From positions 55,508,738-55,572,737 of the forward strand of contig CM051455.1 in NCBI GenBank assembly GCA_028274465.1: a stretch of DNA of 64,000 nucleotides. Direction: 5' to 3'. Below are positions 25,301-36,087 of the stretch, in pieces; position 1 is the stretch's first letter; every line of letters starts with the position of its first letter. The position numbers and the translations under genes were made by a program. The stretch is from Plantago ovata (lineage: Eukaryota > Streptophyta > Magnoliopsida > Lamiales > Plantaginaceae). The notes under the pieces were generated by a model, which saw nothing but the letters and a program-made list of their open reading frames with translations, made no database searches and had not been told where the DNA came from.

Positions 25301-26686
25301 TGGTCCAGAAAACAAACTTAGTAGTAGATCAAGAGATTCGCGAGTCGTGAGGACAACTCATAATATTCTTGGTTGATTTATCTGGATTGTTAATGTTAGA
25401 CTGCATGTCTTTCAGATTTTTAACAACCAATAAGGTTGATTGTCTTGTGCATCGCAGTAACTAAGTGATAACTGGATCTTTGAATTCTCAAACACTAGCT
25501 CATTAATGTTCCTTAATTTCATGTTCAGCATGTCTGCATGTCTTAGACATTTGTGTTTTTTTAATTTTTTTTATTTTTTTGCTTTGCTCCTTCTTAGTCC
25601 TTTGCTGCCATGATAAGTTTGTATAGCAGCTCAACTTTGCTTTTTTTTTTTAATAGTACAATGAACCTCTTGCGGCTAAATGTATGATTCAAGTTTTCAA
25701 GTTTTGATTCATAAATATGATCTGGTATGTGACTACTATGCCCATTTCTGTTATCTGCAGATTACCTTAACAGTGAAAATCGGTACATGCTTGTAACACA
25801 TACTGAGAGTCTTGTACTGAGAGCCTTATTTTGGAGGTATTCTGTTAAGGCATTTTTGTTGGTTTTGTAGTTAAATGCTAGTTAAGATGAGACATTCTGA
25901 TAGTGTTAGTGTAGAATTGAGGACCAGTAAAATGGATCCAAAAAAGTCACGTTTCTTGTAATACCTTTTAACTTTTGGTTACTATACAAGCGTTGTACTT
26001 GGAGATTGAAAGTGGATCACATCTTAACTGGCAAATTTGTAATACTTCTTCTGGTTGGTGTAAATGTATGGTGGTACTGCTTGTGCCTAATACCCAAAAT
26101 CCTTGGGAATTGAAATGGTTTCACATTGTCATCCTAAGAAGTTCATGCTTGCTCCTTTTCAGTACATATTTTATGGCCCCATATTTTATAGTCAGTACAA
26201 TTAAGCTGATACACTTTTCTAATCACTTGCAGGACTTTTCCCAGTCGCAATAGCTGTAGTTGCAACAGAAAACAGTGACAACTGGGCATGGTTTCTGAAC
26301 CAGATAAATGAACATGTTCACCATCCACAAGAGATCATGTTTGTGTCAATCGAGCAGGAGGGCTAATGAATGCTTTTGACGATGTGTTTGAAAAAAGGCC
26401 AGTACACTTCTTTTGCCTTTTCCACCTAATGAAAAACTTACGCAACATGTTTGGTGCCAAGAAACACTCCAACAAGATGAAGAACCTGCTCTGCAAGCTA
26501 CTTAAGGATGCTGCATATGCACCCAACATTATCACCTTCCAGGCAGCCATCAAAAAATTTACAGACAAGGGTAGGGATATAGCTAAGCACTTCCTCAAAG
26601 AACTCCCTTGTGATAAGTGGGCGGTCGCTTTCGGTCCCAATGTACATAGGTAACAACCATTATAAATTATAAAATCATTCACAGCA

Positions 26687-27934
26687 TGATGAACGTTGTC
26701 AGGGTTCAATCAAATAATATTTGTAATTAGCCAAAGGTAATCCACAACTACAACGAAAACCGTAGTGTAGCAGTAGAATGACTCGAGTGTCGTTCTCTCA
26801 GGACTATAACTAGCTTTATCTATTTAATCAAGAAAATATAAAACAGCAGATAAAAAGCGATAGGGGTTTTCAAGCAGATAATGGAGGTTGGTGATAGTAT
26901 GGTCCTTCTTAACATAATGGGTCGATAATCATGCATAAATTCCTCGGTCTTGCATAGAGATCTTTGAATGAATCTAGGGTCCTGTTGTAAGTATTGTGCA
27001 CTACGAAGATAGTATGGGTGTGACCTGTCAACAACTAACGTCCTATTGTGTTCCGTAATCATTCAACACTACGAAGATAATTAAGTCTGATTGGCCGACA
27101 AGTGTCCTAGTGTGCATAATGATCAATACAACATACGAGAATTTTGGTGTTCAACTCATCAACGAAATAAAGCAATGACACGGAGTATAATGCGCGATAT
27201 AGCCATTAGCATGATTATCTTCCCTCGCTAAGAATTCACATACTACCACCAACGATAAATTTAGCTACTCATAATGTGCATGCAATCAATAGCAATCATA
27301 GAAGAAAACATATTGAAAGAATATATAAAATAAGTAGATAAAAGTTGTAAGATACAAAGTTACCGAAGGTTGTCAATCTCCGGATGATTGTGATCCTACG
27401 CGCTCCAATCTGCTATGAAAAAGTATCCCCTAAGCTACGAACTCCCAGGACAGGCCCCGGGAAGTTCCTACCTAAAACTATAGAGAGAGGTGAGAAAGAA
27501 GGCTTGGAAAGATATGACTTCGGAGAGAAAACTCGCAACTATATATAGGCCCGAAAATACTCTGGGACGGTTCGCTCCCCAGTTTTTCGCGGAATTTCCG
27601 CGTTTTTCGACGCGGATTTGGATTTCTTCACCTTTTCGGACTCGATTTCAGACTTCTAATGGCCTTCTAACCTCCAAATTCGGCCCCTAGACTCCAAATC
27701 CTATCCGGAAACCTTCAGATACTCCAAATATGCTTCTGGAACACCAATTCCTTGTAGACTTCAATATAATTGCCCGTAAATCTCCGAATTTCAACCAAAA
27801 CCTGTAAAATAAAATCTAAAGGGAAACGTGACACTATTCTAATAAAATGTACTAAAATATAGCTAAATTAACATAGAGGATAGCTAAATTAGGTGAAAAA
27901 GACTCGAATGAAAGTGTAAAATACACATTCATCA
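26687..27934 (-). repeat. 3' LTR of the Athila-like element
   Basis: 1248 bp, TGATGAAC...TTCATCA. Nearly identical to 36088-37357. It contains a TATA-like CTATATATAG (minus strand; about 27540 on plus) preceded on the element strand by one degenerate GC-rich palindrome (GGGACGGTTCGCTCCCC on plus). Confidence 0.95.
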
Positions 27935-27952
27935 AACTCCCCAAACCGAACA
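27935..27952 (-). other. Polypurine tract beside the 3' LTR
   Basis: The minus strand reads GTTCGGTTTGGGGAGTT directly before the LTR start, the usual place and composition of a plant gypsy polypurine primer. Confidence 0.75.
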
Positions 27953-28627
27953 TTTGCTTATCCTCAAGCAACTAAGCTAGACTCTAATACAAAAAACATG
28001 CAAGACTCAAAAATGGAGTTTCATGCCAAATAAAAGACTTAATTACTTTTTATACCCCCACTAAACAGCTACTTTTCATCCTAGTCCATCTATCGCGGAA
28101 AATTACAAAAAAACCCAAGTCATCGTCCGGTGTTGACTCCGGCATTCTCTCTCTCCTCCAATTTTAACATCCAAACACGGCCTTATATTAAAAACACTAT
28201 TTTTGTCTGTTAGGGAATGAAATACACAGAAATTAAAACCAAACCCTTATTTCCCTTTTGCTCTGTCCCGCTTGTTCTTCACCACCTCCATTAACGCTTC
28301 CCTCCACCTCAATTTCCAACCATAATCGACCGAATTTTGGTGAAAACCTGTTGCGTCGTCATCTCTGTTTCATTGGCGCACTGTATCGACGACTTTGGTG
28401 GGCCGCATTACGTTATCAGGCGACTGGAAATACGGTATGTTATTCGAACTTCAATTTTACTTTTTTTTTTTTGCTAATTCATGTTGTTTAGGGTCGTATG
28501 GTATCAAATTTGCATCATAGTTTGGCCGGATTGCTGTTAATATTAGTTTCCATTTGAACTAGGGTTTATACGAGATTTCTGCTCAATTTTTTTTCTTTTT
28601 CTTTTTGTTTTTTTTTTCCAGTTTGCT

Positions 28628-29459
28628 GTGGTATTGGAAATCATGGTGGTGCACAAAAAGTTTGATATCCGGTTCCGCTTTGGTGATCTTAACTACACAA
28701 TCACCAACATCGACCAAAAGAGGTACTCTTTTAACCGAATGCTTGGGTGGCAATTACACACAACAGGGATGAAGCTGAGAACTTTGTCAGTTATAACCAC
28801 ACAAAGGAGGCTTACTTGAGGGCCTATGATTTCACAGTGTCATTGAAGCCAGTCCCAGATCACAGGTTCTGGCCTAGCAATCTTACTCAGGACACATGCT
28901 CCCCACCTGTTATTGAGAAGAAACCTGGGAGGCCCAAGAAGAGTAGGATCAGACACCCATCAGAGGTCCCAAAATCTAAGACTCCACTGCACTTGCAAAG
29001 GAAACCAAAGAAGTGTAGCATATGTGGTGAGGTAGGACACACAAAACCTAAGTGTCCAACATTGGTAAGTTTTCTGTATTATTACCTAAGTGTATTTCTC
29101 CATGTTTTTGTTAATTTGCAAATGCTAATACTGTGTTATATGGTTCCAGGTTAAGAGTAAGGGAAAGGCCAAAACTACTGCCAAGACCAAAACTAAGCCG
29201 GCAACTCAACAAGTTCCAGCTCCTAAGCATACTGTAAGTAATGTATTTTTATTGTATGTATGACTGACTATTAGTTCCAGCTCCTAAGCAATTGGCTACT
29301 GTGTGTGTGTATTTGTTGAATTTTTGCTTAAAATTGGGTGACATATGGCAGGCCACAAAAAAGAGAAAGAGAAATGATGGAGAGTCATCAAGTAGCAATC
29401 TCCCAAAACCTGCAACAAGGAGCAGCAGTGGCAAGGCAAAGGGGAAAGCTAAGGCTTGA
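28628..29459 (+). pseudogene. MULE transposase ends only: N-terminus joined to zinc-knuckle C-terminus
   Basis: An N-terminal piece (MVVHKKFDIRFRFGDLNYTI) of MuDR type is followed within 50 bp by the C-terminal piece NHTKEAYLRAYDFTVSLKPV, PDHRFWP, KPGRPKKSRIRHP and the zinc knuckle CSICGEVGHTKPKC. Two further exons with clean GT-AG borders (29150-29233 and 29352-29459) add a lysine-rich tail (KKRKRNDGESSSSN) ending at a stop. The C-terminal exon runs to 29064. The DDE catalytic core and the SWIM finger are absent, an internal deletion of roughly 500 codons compared with full mudrA. The two pieces are in different frames. A GT-AG pair (28723-28766) would join them in frame but is only 44 nt, below usual plant intron size. 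A DNA-binding but non-catalytic product is possible in principle only. Confidence 0.8.
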
Positions 29460-29692
29460 GTTAAGGAACAATGTCTTTTGGATAAATGTCTTTTGGACCA
29501 TGTCATTTTAATGTTTAATGTTGATGCTAAGTGGGATATTTCACTTCAATTACTCTAGACTACTTGCTGTTTTGTCTTTGCCATATTAAGTGACTTATTT
29601 TGGCATATGTTGCATGGATAAGCTAGCTTTTGTCATTTCAAATTGTTCAAAACAATACCATGTTACATTGATGAATGACAATGAATATTTTC

Positions 29693-30124
29693 CTACATGA
29701 ATGGCTTCATTATTTGCACTAGAAGGTACATAGCTAGCAACAACAAATTTAGACAGATTAATTGCCTTATTACACTGTACTTGTCTTCTTCAGTGTGTGT
29801 ATCTTTGCTCTCTTTTTGTTTAGCTTTGCCCGATCTGTTTCCTCTTGCCATTGCTGCTTCTTTGTGTTCTTGCTCTCCTACTTCCTTGTGAACTTCTTGA
29901 CGACAATGTGTTGGTGGAACATACTCCCATAAAACCTTTGGTTGCAATATTTCCCTTCGCTCTGTTGGAAAGTTTTCTTGCTCATTTGTCCATTCTGACC
30001 ACCCGTGAGTTGGACAATTCCAATAAAACCTCCCATCACTAGCAACGCACAACACCGTACGCTTTCGACACCTTCCATTCTTGCAACCCGGTCGAATATC
30101 ACTCGAATTGCTTGTGGAGCTCAT
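29693..30124 (-). CDS. GRF-type zinc-finger protein with C-terminal membrane segment
   Basis: Open 143-residue frame, single exon, convergent with the transposase-derived frame of the small MULE. The N-terminus has a zinc-finger-like cluster: CKNGRC, then DGRFYWNC and a Trp pair in WSEWTNE, the layout of GRF-type fingers (C, C, GRxFxxC, xFxW). The middle is charged (KEVGEQEHKEAAMARG, lysine-rich) and probably helical. The last 25 residues are hydrophobic (LICLNLLLLAMYLLVQIMKP), a likely tail anchor. This finger, coiled region and tail anchor combination is widespread among plant GRF-type proteins of unknown role. Its constant company with a MULE here suggests an accessory gene. Its biochemical role is unknown. 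Confidence 0.7.
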   Translation of the reverse strand: MSSTSNSSDIRPGCKNGRCRKRTVLCVASDGRFYWNCPTHGWSEWTNEQENFPTERREILQPKVLWEYVPPTHCRQEVHKEVGEQEHKEAAMARGNRSGKAKQKESKDTHTEEDKYSVIRQLICLNLLLLAMYLLVQIMKPFM

Positions 30125-30550
30125 TTGTTCTTGTGCTTGCTAAAAAGTGTGAGAGAAAATAGCTGAGTTTTATGTGTTAATTATGAAGAAAAATGGAGTT
30201 TTGGGGGGTATAAATAGGCTGCAATTCAAATCCTAACGGCTAGTTTTTTTTTTCTAACAGTCAGATTTTTAATTTTCATTTACTACCCTACTATTAAAAA
30301 TCAATTACAGGTAGGTCCTCATGTGCATGTCACGTGCAAGGTAAGCCGTTTGGCTTTTTTCAGAATCTGAAATTCCGGCAGGGGTGAAAAAGACATTTTC
30401 AGGGCTTAGAGCGCAGAAAGTCAAGTCCGTGGGTTAATGTGTAATTAGGTTAATATAGCAAGGGAGGTACGCGTAATAAAACGTATAGATGGGCTAATCT
30501 GTAATAGCGGAAAATAGCAGGGGTACCAGAAGTAATTTGCCCCAAATAAA

Positions 30551-33500
30551 ATGAACTAAATTACTGAATCTACCAAATAACATATGAACAAAAACCATAT
30601 AAATCAAAGCATGAATATAGGTTGAAGAATACCTCGATTGACTTATACACATCCACATAAGCACTTATGTTAAGACAAGATAGTCTCTCGTAACATTCTC
30701 TACCTGGACCTAGTCAGTGACGACGTAATGATGCATGCTAAGATACGAATGGTTGCCCCGTGCCTATGAAACTGAGGACTTACTGCTGTTCCACCATGTT
30801 AAGACTTTTCCTCAAAAGAGGTCGAACCAGTACTGGCTCTCATCAAACGAAGGAGGGTTCCCTATAAAAGATAACTCTCCCCTATTCTACCCATCTCTCA
30901 AGCAAAGTCTTAAGCTATTCACCACTTCCTGAATGGCAGGACGAGGGTGGTCTAGAACAGATGACACTTAAGACAAAAAAGATAAAAAATAGAAAAACAC
31001 AATTACGATCAATACGAAAAATGGAAAAGACTCAATACTTTGCTAAACTGCTATTTGGCTTATTTTTTGGACCCTTCTTTGCTTTTTTGGGGTCTTCTCT
31101 TTTTTTTTTCTTTTTTTTTTCTTTCCAGATTCTTTTTTTTTCTTTTCTTTTTCTCTTTTTTCTGGAATTTTCTTCTTTTTTTTTCGATGTTTTTTTTTTC
31201 TAGCCAGCAGTAGCATAACAAAAAGACTCACACGACTTCCCCAAACCTATTCGAAAAAATAGGTTAGAGTACAAAATTCACGAAAAAGAAAAAATAAACT
31301 CACGATACGAAAACAGAAACAAGTTTATGATGGCGTAACCCCCTCCCCAAACCTATTCGGAAGAATAGGTTATAAACAAAGGATCACACAACCTCACACT
31401 ACCTCCTTCCTAGGCATTTAGCAATCTCAAAGCATGGTGAAGACTTGTTGCCTCTTAGGTACATAATTACTCGGGAAAACAACCATAAGACCCTAACATG
31501 CATCATCCTATTATAAAGGCCTTCGTGAACCGCAGTAGAGAAAACACCACTAAGTGATGTCGAGACTACCATGCTTAACTAAGTGCAATACATAAATGAG
31601 ACAAGCCAAGCGAGAAAAACCTCAAGCAAATTCATAGAGATGAAGCATACGATTAATGTCATAGCTAGTTGATCTACCCAATAAAAAAGTTCAAAAAATT
31701 CGGCAATAAACTCCATATAAAAACATGCAAAACTATCCTAGGAAAAATGTAGTGAATGCAACCTAAAAAAAAAATCTAAGAAAGCAGTAAACGTGCAAAT
31801 GCAAATGCAGACAAATAAAACATGCGAGGTACTATACTCATCCTACCAAATCCAAGCTCCAAACTAACAACATCAGATCACTTAAATCCCATCCCCCCTC
31901 ATGGAATTAACGCTAGTCCCTAGCAGTAAGAAAATGAGGAAATAAGATGTGGTACTAGATGTTACCCCATGGTTTGGCCTCGGTCGGCTGAGTATGCTGC
32001 TCTTGAGTTATTGGGCCTCTTTTGGGAGCTTCATATATGATCATCGGGACTTGTCGTAGTGGCAGTAGTTCCATCAAAAGATTGGACAGGACCGACTCAA
32101 CCATATGTATCATCATCGTCCCTCTTGTCTTCATTGTCACGCACATCGTCACTAGTAAAGTTGTAGTGGCAGGTTGAATTCTCCAGATTAACCGCCGTTG
32201 TTATGGAATTCTCCATCCTGTAGTCCTCCAATAGGATGTGAACTGTTGAAGGGGAAAGGGCAGTGGTATCAGGACCTCCCCCTCCAACGGTTCACTCCAC
32301 GAGAAGGTTTCAGTTAGCTGTTCGGATACTCAGAAGTCTTCTACCTTTTTCTCCAATTTTGTCCACATTCTCTACAGTTGATGCTCCCAATATCAATGTT
32401 ATGCTCCTTTTAGAGGCAGGCAAGGGGCACCCCAACAAGGTGCTGGGTACCCATGTCATTACGTTTTGGAACCAAGCTAGCGCTTCGGAACCTTCGAGCA
32501 ACTTCGGACTCAAGATCGAATCCGTCGTGGCAAGACTGTCCCGGTGCCTTCCTATTCACTTGAACTCTGCAGTCCTCGTGATGGAGTGCTGACATAATAG
32601 TGGTTTCTGACCCTTCAGTGGTGCATGAATAGGCATAGGAGTCCTTACTCCAGGTGTATTCTAACTCCTCCTCTCGGATAATCCACGACGTTGTTGCCAA
32701 ACCCCTTGGCTCGAACGCACATCTAGCGAGATCACCTTCCTTGATATGGTTCTTCACAGCAATCATACGGGAATACTCCCTACCCTTAGTAAGGTACCTA
32801 CAAACAGCGATTAGCACCTCGTATGACTCAAAACAGACTCAAATATATGCTAGTGTAAAAGCGAGACACACAAGTGATAAATTCATCAATCGAACTCCCC
32901 AAACCGCAATGTCTAGCCTAGCTACTTCATCATGCAATATATCAACGTAACTACTATATGCAATACATCACATCATGCTCTTACTAGACAACCAATAACC
33001 TTGATAACAAGGTTTCAATTCATACCATAGCAGCGCAAAAAATTCAACAGCATAAATCCTTATTCTCAACTAATAAGCATTCTATCGTCAAATCCACCAA
33101 CATTACACCAATAAATATATCCATATGCTATAAATCAAAGATAAAGACATAATGCATAACAAGATATATCATCTAATAGCAAAATACCCAAATCAACAAT
33201 TTAAGCAAAATTGAGCATGCAATTGATAGTAAATAACATGTCTAATCACATAAACAACATACCCATGCATCAAACAAGCATAATTGAAGCTCAAATTAGA
33301 AAACCCCCAAATTCGAAAATTAGGGTTCTTAAAGATGATACCTCAAATCTGCAAATCTAACGAATTAGGATGAAATCTGATCGGTTAGGGTGATAGATCA
33401 TGTAATAGGCTTCGAAACAAGCTAAAGAACACTCAATTTGGTCAAGAAACGAAGAAGTTATGAAGATTTAGAAGTAAAATCGCACTTTTCGGGTTATTTG

Positions 33501-33896
33501 GGAGTAAGGATGAAGAAGAATGAAGAAAATATGGTTTTGGGGTTGAAATCCGCGTTTTTTAAGATCTGGGACTGTGGGGCAGTTCGCCCCACCACGGGGC
33601 GGTTCGCCCCCCAAGTGGGGCGGTTCGCACCGTGCTCCCCAATGCGGGGAGACGGGTCCCGATGTCAGAAAATGCGGTTTTAATCCCGAAACTAATTTTT
33701 TTCAAAAAACCACTCGAAAAATCTCACTCAAACAAAAGCATATACGACACACACATGAACAAATTCGCATATGAGAAGCAAATAGTTCAAGAATGAAATG
33801 CATGCAGAAAAGCAGTAAAGAAAGCGATAAAAAATTCCGGGTTGCCTCCCGGATAGCGTCATTGTTTTAAGTCTTTGACTCGACTCCTGTCTGCGC
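30551..33896 (-). other. Internal region of the LTR element without recognised domains
   Basis: After protease, the element continues for 3.3 kb with no RT, RNase H or integrase motif that I can see. It holds a pyrimidine tract (about 31078-31201 on the plus strand), two short repeats with a polypurine-like TTTGGGGAGG flavour (about 31240 and 31346 on the minus strand), a third at about 32900, and a 135-residue open frame (32817-32410) of unknown kind (KNHIKEGDLARCAFEPRG). Near 33580-33640 are three GC-rich palindromes of the type found in the LTR promoters. Confidence 0.55.
33574..33661. repeat. GC-rich palindrome cluster inside the LTR element
   Basis: Three head-to-tail copies of a motif close to GGGGCGGTTCGCCCC, each self-complementary, within about 60 bp of otherwise AT-rich DNA. 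The same motif sits just upstream of the TATA-like box in the element's LTRs. Confidence 0.8.
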
Positions 33897-34709
33897 CTAT
33901 CTCTTCTTTTTGCGGGTACTAGTCTTCCCCTTCATTGATCTCCTTTCCATGCCACGAACCTGTGAATAAGAAAGAATATAGGCTGCAAGACCACAATAGT
34001 GAGTAATAATATCTGGCGGCTCTGGTGGATCAGGTATGGTTTGCAATACGTGTTGTTTGCCATCCACCTTGATGGTGCAAGTTCTTTGGTAGATGTCCAT
34101 TACGGAGCGTAGTTTGGTCAAGAATGTTTGCCCTAAGAGTATGACATCCCCCGTCCCAGGTGCAGATGCCGGCATAACTACGACATTGGTGTATATTGAT
34201 GCTTTACCAATCTTGACCAACACATTTTTCACAACGCCTTCGGGTCTCATGAATGATCCATCCGCCAGTCGCACAATAGCCCTTTCCTCGGATAGTTTTC
34301 CAAGGTTACTCTTTTCAAACACATTCAAAGGAATTATGTTTGAGTAGGATCCCGTGTCTAGTGTGGCACGGACATCTTCAAGTTCACCAATCCCTACCTT
34401 AACATCGAGACTTTTAGGGAGTGGTTCGGGATCCTCTTGCTCCTCATCACTTGTGTCAGAACCAAGGTCCTCCTCTTCTTCCTCAGCCTGTAGAAGTTCT
34501 TCCTTCATGCAACACTCGCACCTAACGACCTTCTCAGTGTTGCCTTGTTCTTTACTTGCTCTTCGGTCGATCAACTCTTGCATCTTTTGATGGGCAAGCC
34601 TAGTGCTCTTTTCTAACCTATCGAGCCTTGCCCTAGTTTTCTCGGAATCCTCCTCATACCGTTTGAGAAAACTTTGTGTGTGATCGACCATCTTCTGTAA
34701 GTTCTCCAT
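33897..34709 (-). CDS. Retroelement aspartic protease frame
   Basis: 270-residue open frame following gag. An N-terminal coiled region with charged residues and a CECCMKEE cluster is followed by an acidic stretch. The retropepsin-like domain starts near residue 100 with VRATLDTGSYSNIIPLNVF, which carries the catalytic Asp in DTGS. LADGSFMRPEGVVKNVLVKI and LLGQTFLTKLRSVMDI (the LGxxFL strand) follow, and the C-terminus is basic. It processes Gag in autonomous relatives. Here it overlaps the end of the gag frame by one base. No polymerase follows. Confidence 0.85.
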   Translation of the reverse strand: MENLQKMVDHTQSFLKRYEEDSEKTRARLDRLEKSTRLAHQKMQELIDRRASKEQGNTEKVVRCECCMKEELLQAEEEEEDLGSDTSDEEQEDPEPLPKSLDVKVGIGELEDVRATLDTGSYSNIIPLNVFEKSNLGKLSEERAIVRLADGSFMRPEGVVKNVLVKIGKASIYTNVVVMPASAPGTGDVILLGQTFLTKLRSVMDIYQRTCTIKVDGKQHVLQTIPDPPEPPDIITHYCGLAAYILSYSQVRGMERRSMKGKTSTRKKKR

Positions 34710-35929
34710 CAGTAGAGCCGTCTTCGACTCCTGTGGCTCTTTCGGAGCGGGGTTTTCGCAGTGATCATTACCATAGTTAAGCCTACTACGGTCTTGGTAG
34801 GTCCATAAGTTTGGTTAGCCGGTGCATATCCTTGATTGTTACGGTATCCTCTTCTCCAGAATCCACCTCGAGGATTCCTACCGTCTTGTCCGTGGCTAAC
34901 TTCTTGAGTGCCAAACTCCGTAGCAAAGGCTACTTCTTCTCCTCCTCGAGCCCAGTTGCCATCTTCGTATGCCAGCTCCGATCTACACATATGAGCTCCA
35001 TGCCCATAGTTCTTGCATATTCGGCATACTTCGTTTGAAACAGTTGTTCCGGTGGCGCTCTTGAGGACTTGCTTCAATTCGTTGGTAAAGCATTCGAATT
35101 GATCCCCATTCCCCCTGTACATAGGGGCTTCTTGAGTCGGTGGAGCTTCAGGTCCACGTCTCCTAACCATTGCTCTTGGGTCCTTGAACTGCGAACCCTT
35201 AGCAAGCCTTTCGAAAACTGTCCAGACGGCTTCTGCGATTTCCTCCCAAATATTGCCTCGGCATTGGAAATCCACCACTTGTTGGTTCTCGAAGGTTAGT
35301 CCATTGTAGAAGTGTTGGACTAGGTCGGAGAGTTCAAAACCATGGTGAGGGCACTTGTTCGTGAGATCTAGGAACCTCTCGAACGCTGTGTAGATGGTCT
35401 CATCATAGTCTTGCTTGAATCCAGTGATCTGCGCCTTAAGCGCGGTAGTCAGAGTGTGTGGGAAGTATTTTTCCATGAAAGCTGAAAAAACCTTTTCCCA
35501 AGTGTCCAGCGAGCCGGCTGGTAGAGAACTCAGCCATGACTTGGCTTTGTCGCCAAGTCCCATTGCAAAAACCTTCATCCTCAATTCATCCGTTGTTATG
35601 TCAGCTCCGGGTCGTGGGAGTTGATTGACGAAATCATCGATATCGTTCAAATACCCCATCACATCTTCCCTTGATAAGCCATAGAACCTCGGAAGTTGTT
35701 GGAATGCGTGGTTCTTGATTTCCAGATCTCGGGTTGCGGGCGAAAGAATAATCGCCGGTCCCCTCATACGATCCTTGGTGGGTTGTACCCATGCCTTCAG
35801 TGGTCTAGCTTCTGCCATTCCGTCGATTTCCTTGAAAAGGAGTCGCCTTCTTTGGTGGTAGACTCTATCGATCTCAGCAATTGAATCAGCAAGCGGTATT
35901 CCTGCAGAACGTGTATGCGGCATACACAA
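34709..35929 (-). CDS. Gag protein of the Athila-like element
   Basis: 406-residue open frame near the 5' LTR. It contains a retrotransposon gag core (LPRFYGLSREDVMGYLNDID, WLSSLPAGSLDTWEKVFSAF, FMEKYFPHTLTTALKAQI, FERFLDLTNKCPHHGF) and a C-terminal cysteine/histidine motif (CRICKNYGHGAHMC), a zinc knuckle for RNA binding. It forms the capsid shell in this family. The first Met at 35929 follows the leader after the primer site. Confidence 0.9.
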   Translation of the reverse strand: MCMPHTRSAGIPLADSIAEIDRVYHQRRRLLFKEIDGMAEARPLKAWVQPTKDRMRGPAIILSPATRDLEIKNHAFQQLPRFYGLSREDVMGYLNDIDDFVNQLPRPGADITTDELRMKVFAMGLGDKAKSWLSSLPAGSLDTWEKVFSAFMEKYFPHTLTTALKAQITGFKQDYDETIYTAFERFLDLTNKCPHHGFELSDLVQHFYNGLTFENQQVVDFQCRGNIWEEIAEAVWTVFERLAKGSQFKDPRAMVRRRGPEAPPTQEAPMYRGNGDQFECFTNELKQVLKSATGTTVSNEVCRICKNYGHGAHMCRSELAYEDGNWARGGEEVAFATEFGTQEVSHGQDGRNPRGGFWRRGYRNNQGYAPANQTYGPTKTVVGLTMVMITAKTPLRKSHRSRRRLY

Positions 35930-36066
35930 TCTGTGACAGACTAGGTAAAGTAATTAGAAACAAATAGGAAAATAGAGAGAGAAATTAAAAAGGAAAACTA
36001 AAACTAAAAGAAATAGGAATCTAAAGCTGTAAATAAAAACAAATTAAATAGAAAAAAGGAGTATAG

Positions 36067-36084
36067 TCCCCGGCAACGGCGCCA
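36067..36084 (-). other. Primer-binding site, tRNA-Asp type
   Basis: The minus strand reads TGGCGCCGTTGCCGGGGA, complementary to the 3' end of plant tRNA-Asp, three bases inside the 5' LTR. This primer is typical of Athila/Tat-type gypsy elements. Confidence 0.9.
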
Positions 36085-36087
36085 ATT

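Larger units (their letters stand above)
28035..30541 (+). mobile_element. Small MULE (2.5 kb) inserted in the LTR element
   Basis: Flanked by CCAAATAAA at 28026-28034 and 30542-30550 (9 bp, the Mutator target size). The ends form imperfect inverted repeats of about 55-60 bp: TTAATTACTTTTTATACCCC on the left against AAATTACTTCTGGTACCCCT from the right, both followed by CCATCTAT about 50 bp in. It contains a transposase-derived frame with no catalytic core (28628-29459, plus) and an open GRF-type zinc-finger frame on the other strand (30124-29693). Because it lies in a young LTR element, its insertion is recent. Confidence 0.9.

Noticed and set aside
28723-28766. A 44-nt intron joining the two transposase pieces of the small MULE
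   Set aside because: Sites are GT/AG and in phase, but it is shorter than known plant introns; internal deletion is the simpler reading.
31043-31231. Lysine-rich open frame on the minus strand and its Phe-rich mirror
   Set aside because: Comes from a pyrimidine/purine tract inside the LTR element; no start context and no domain.
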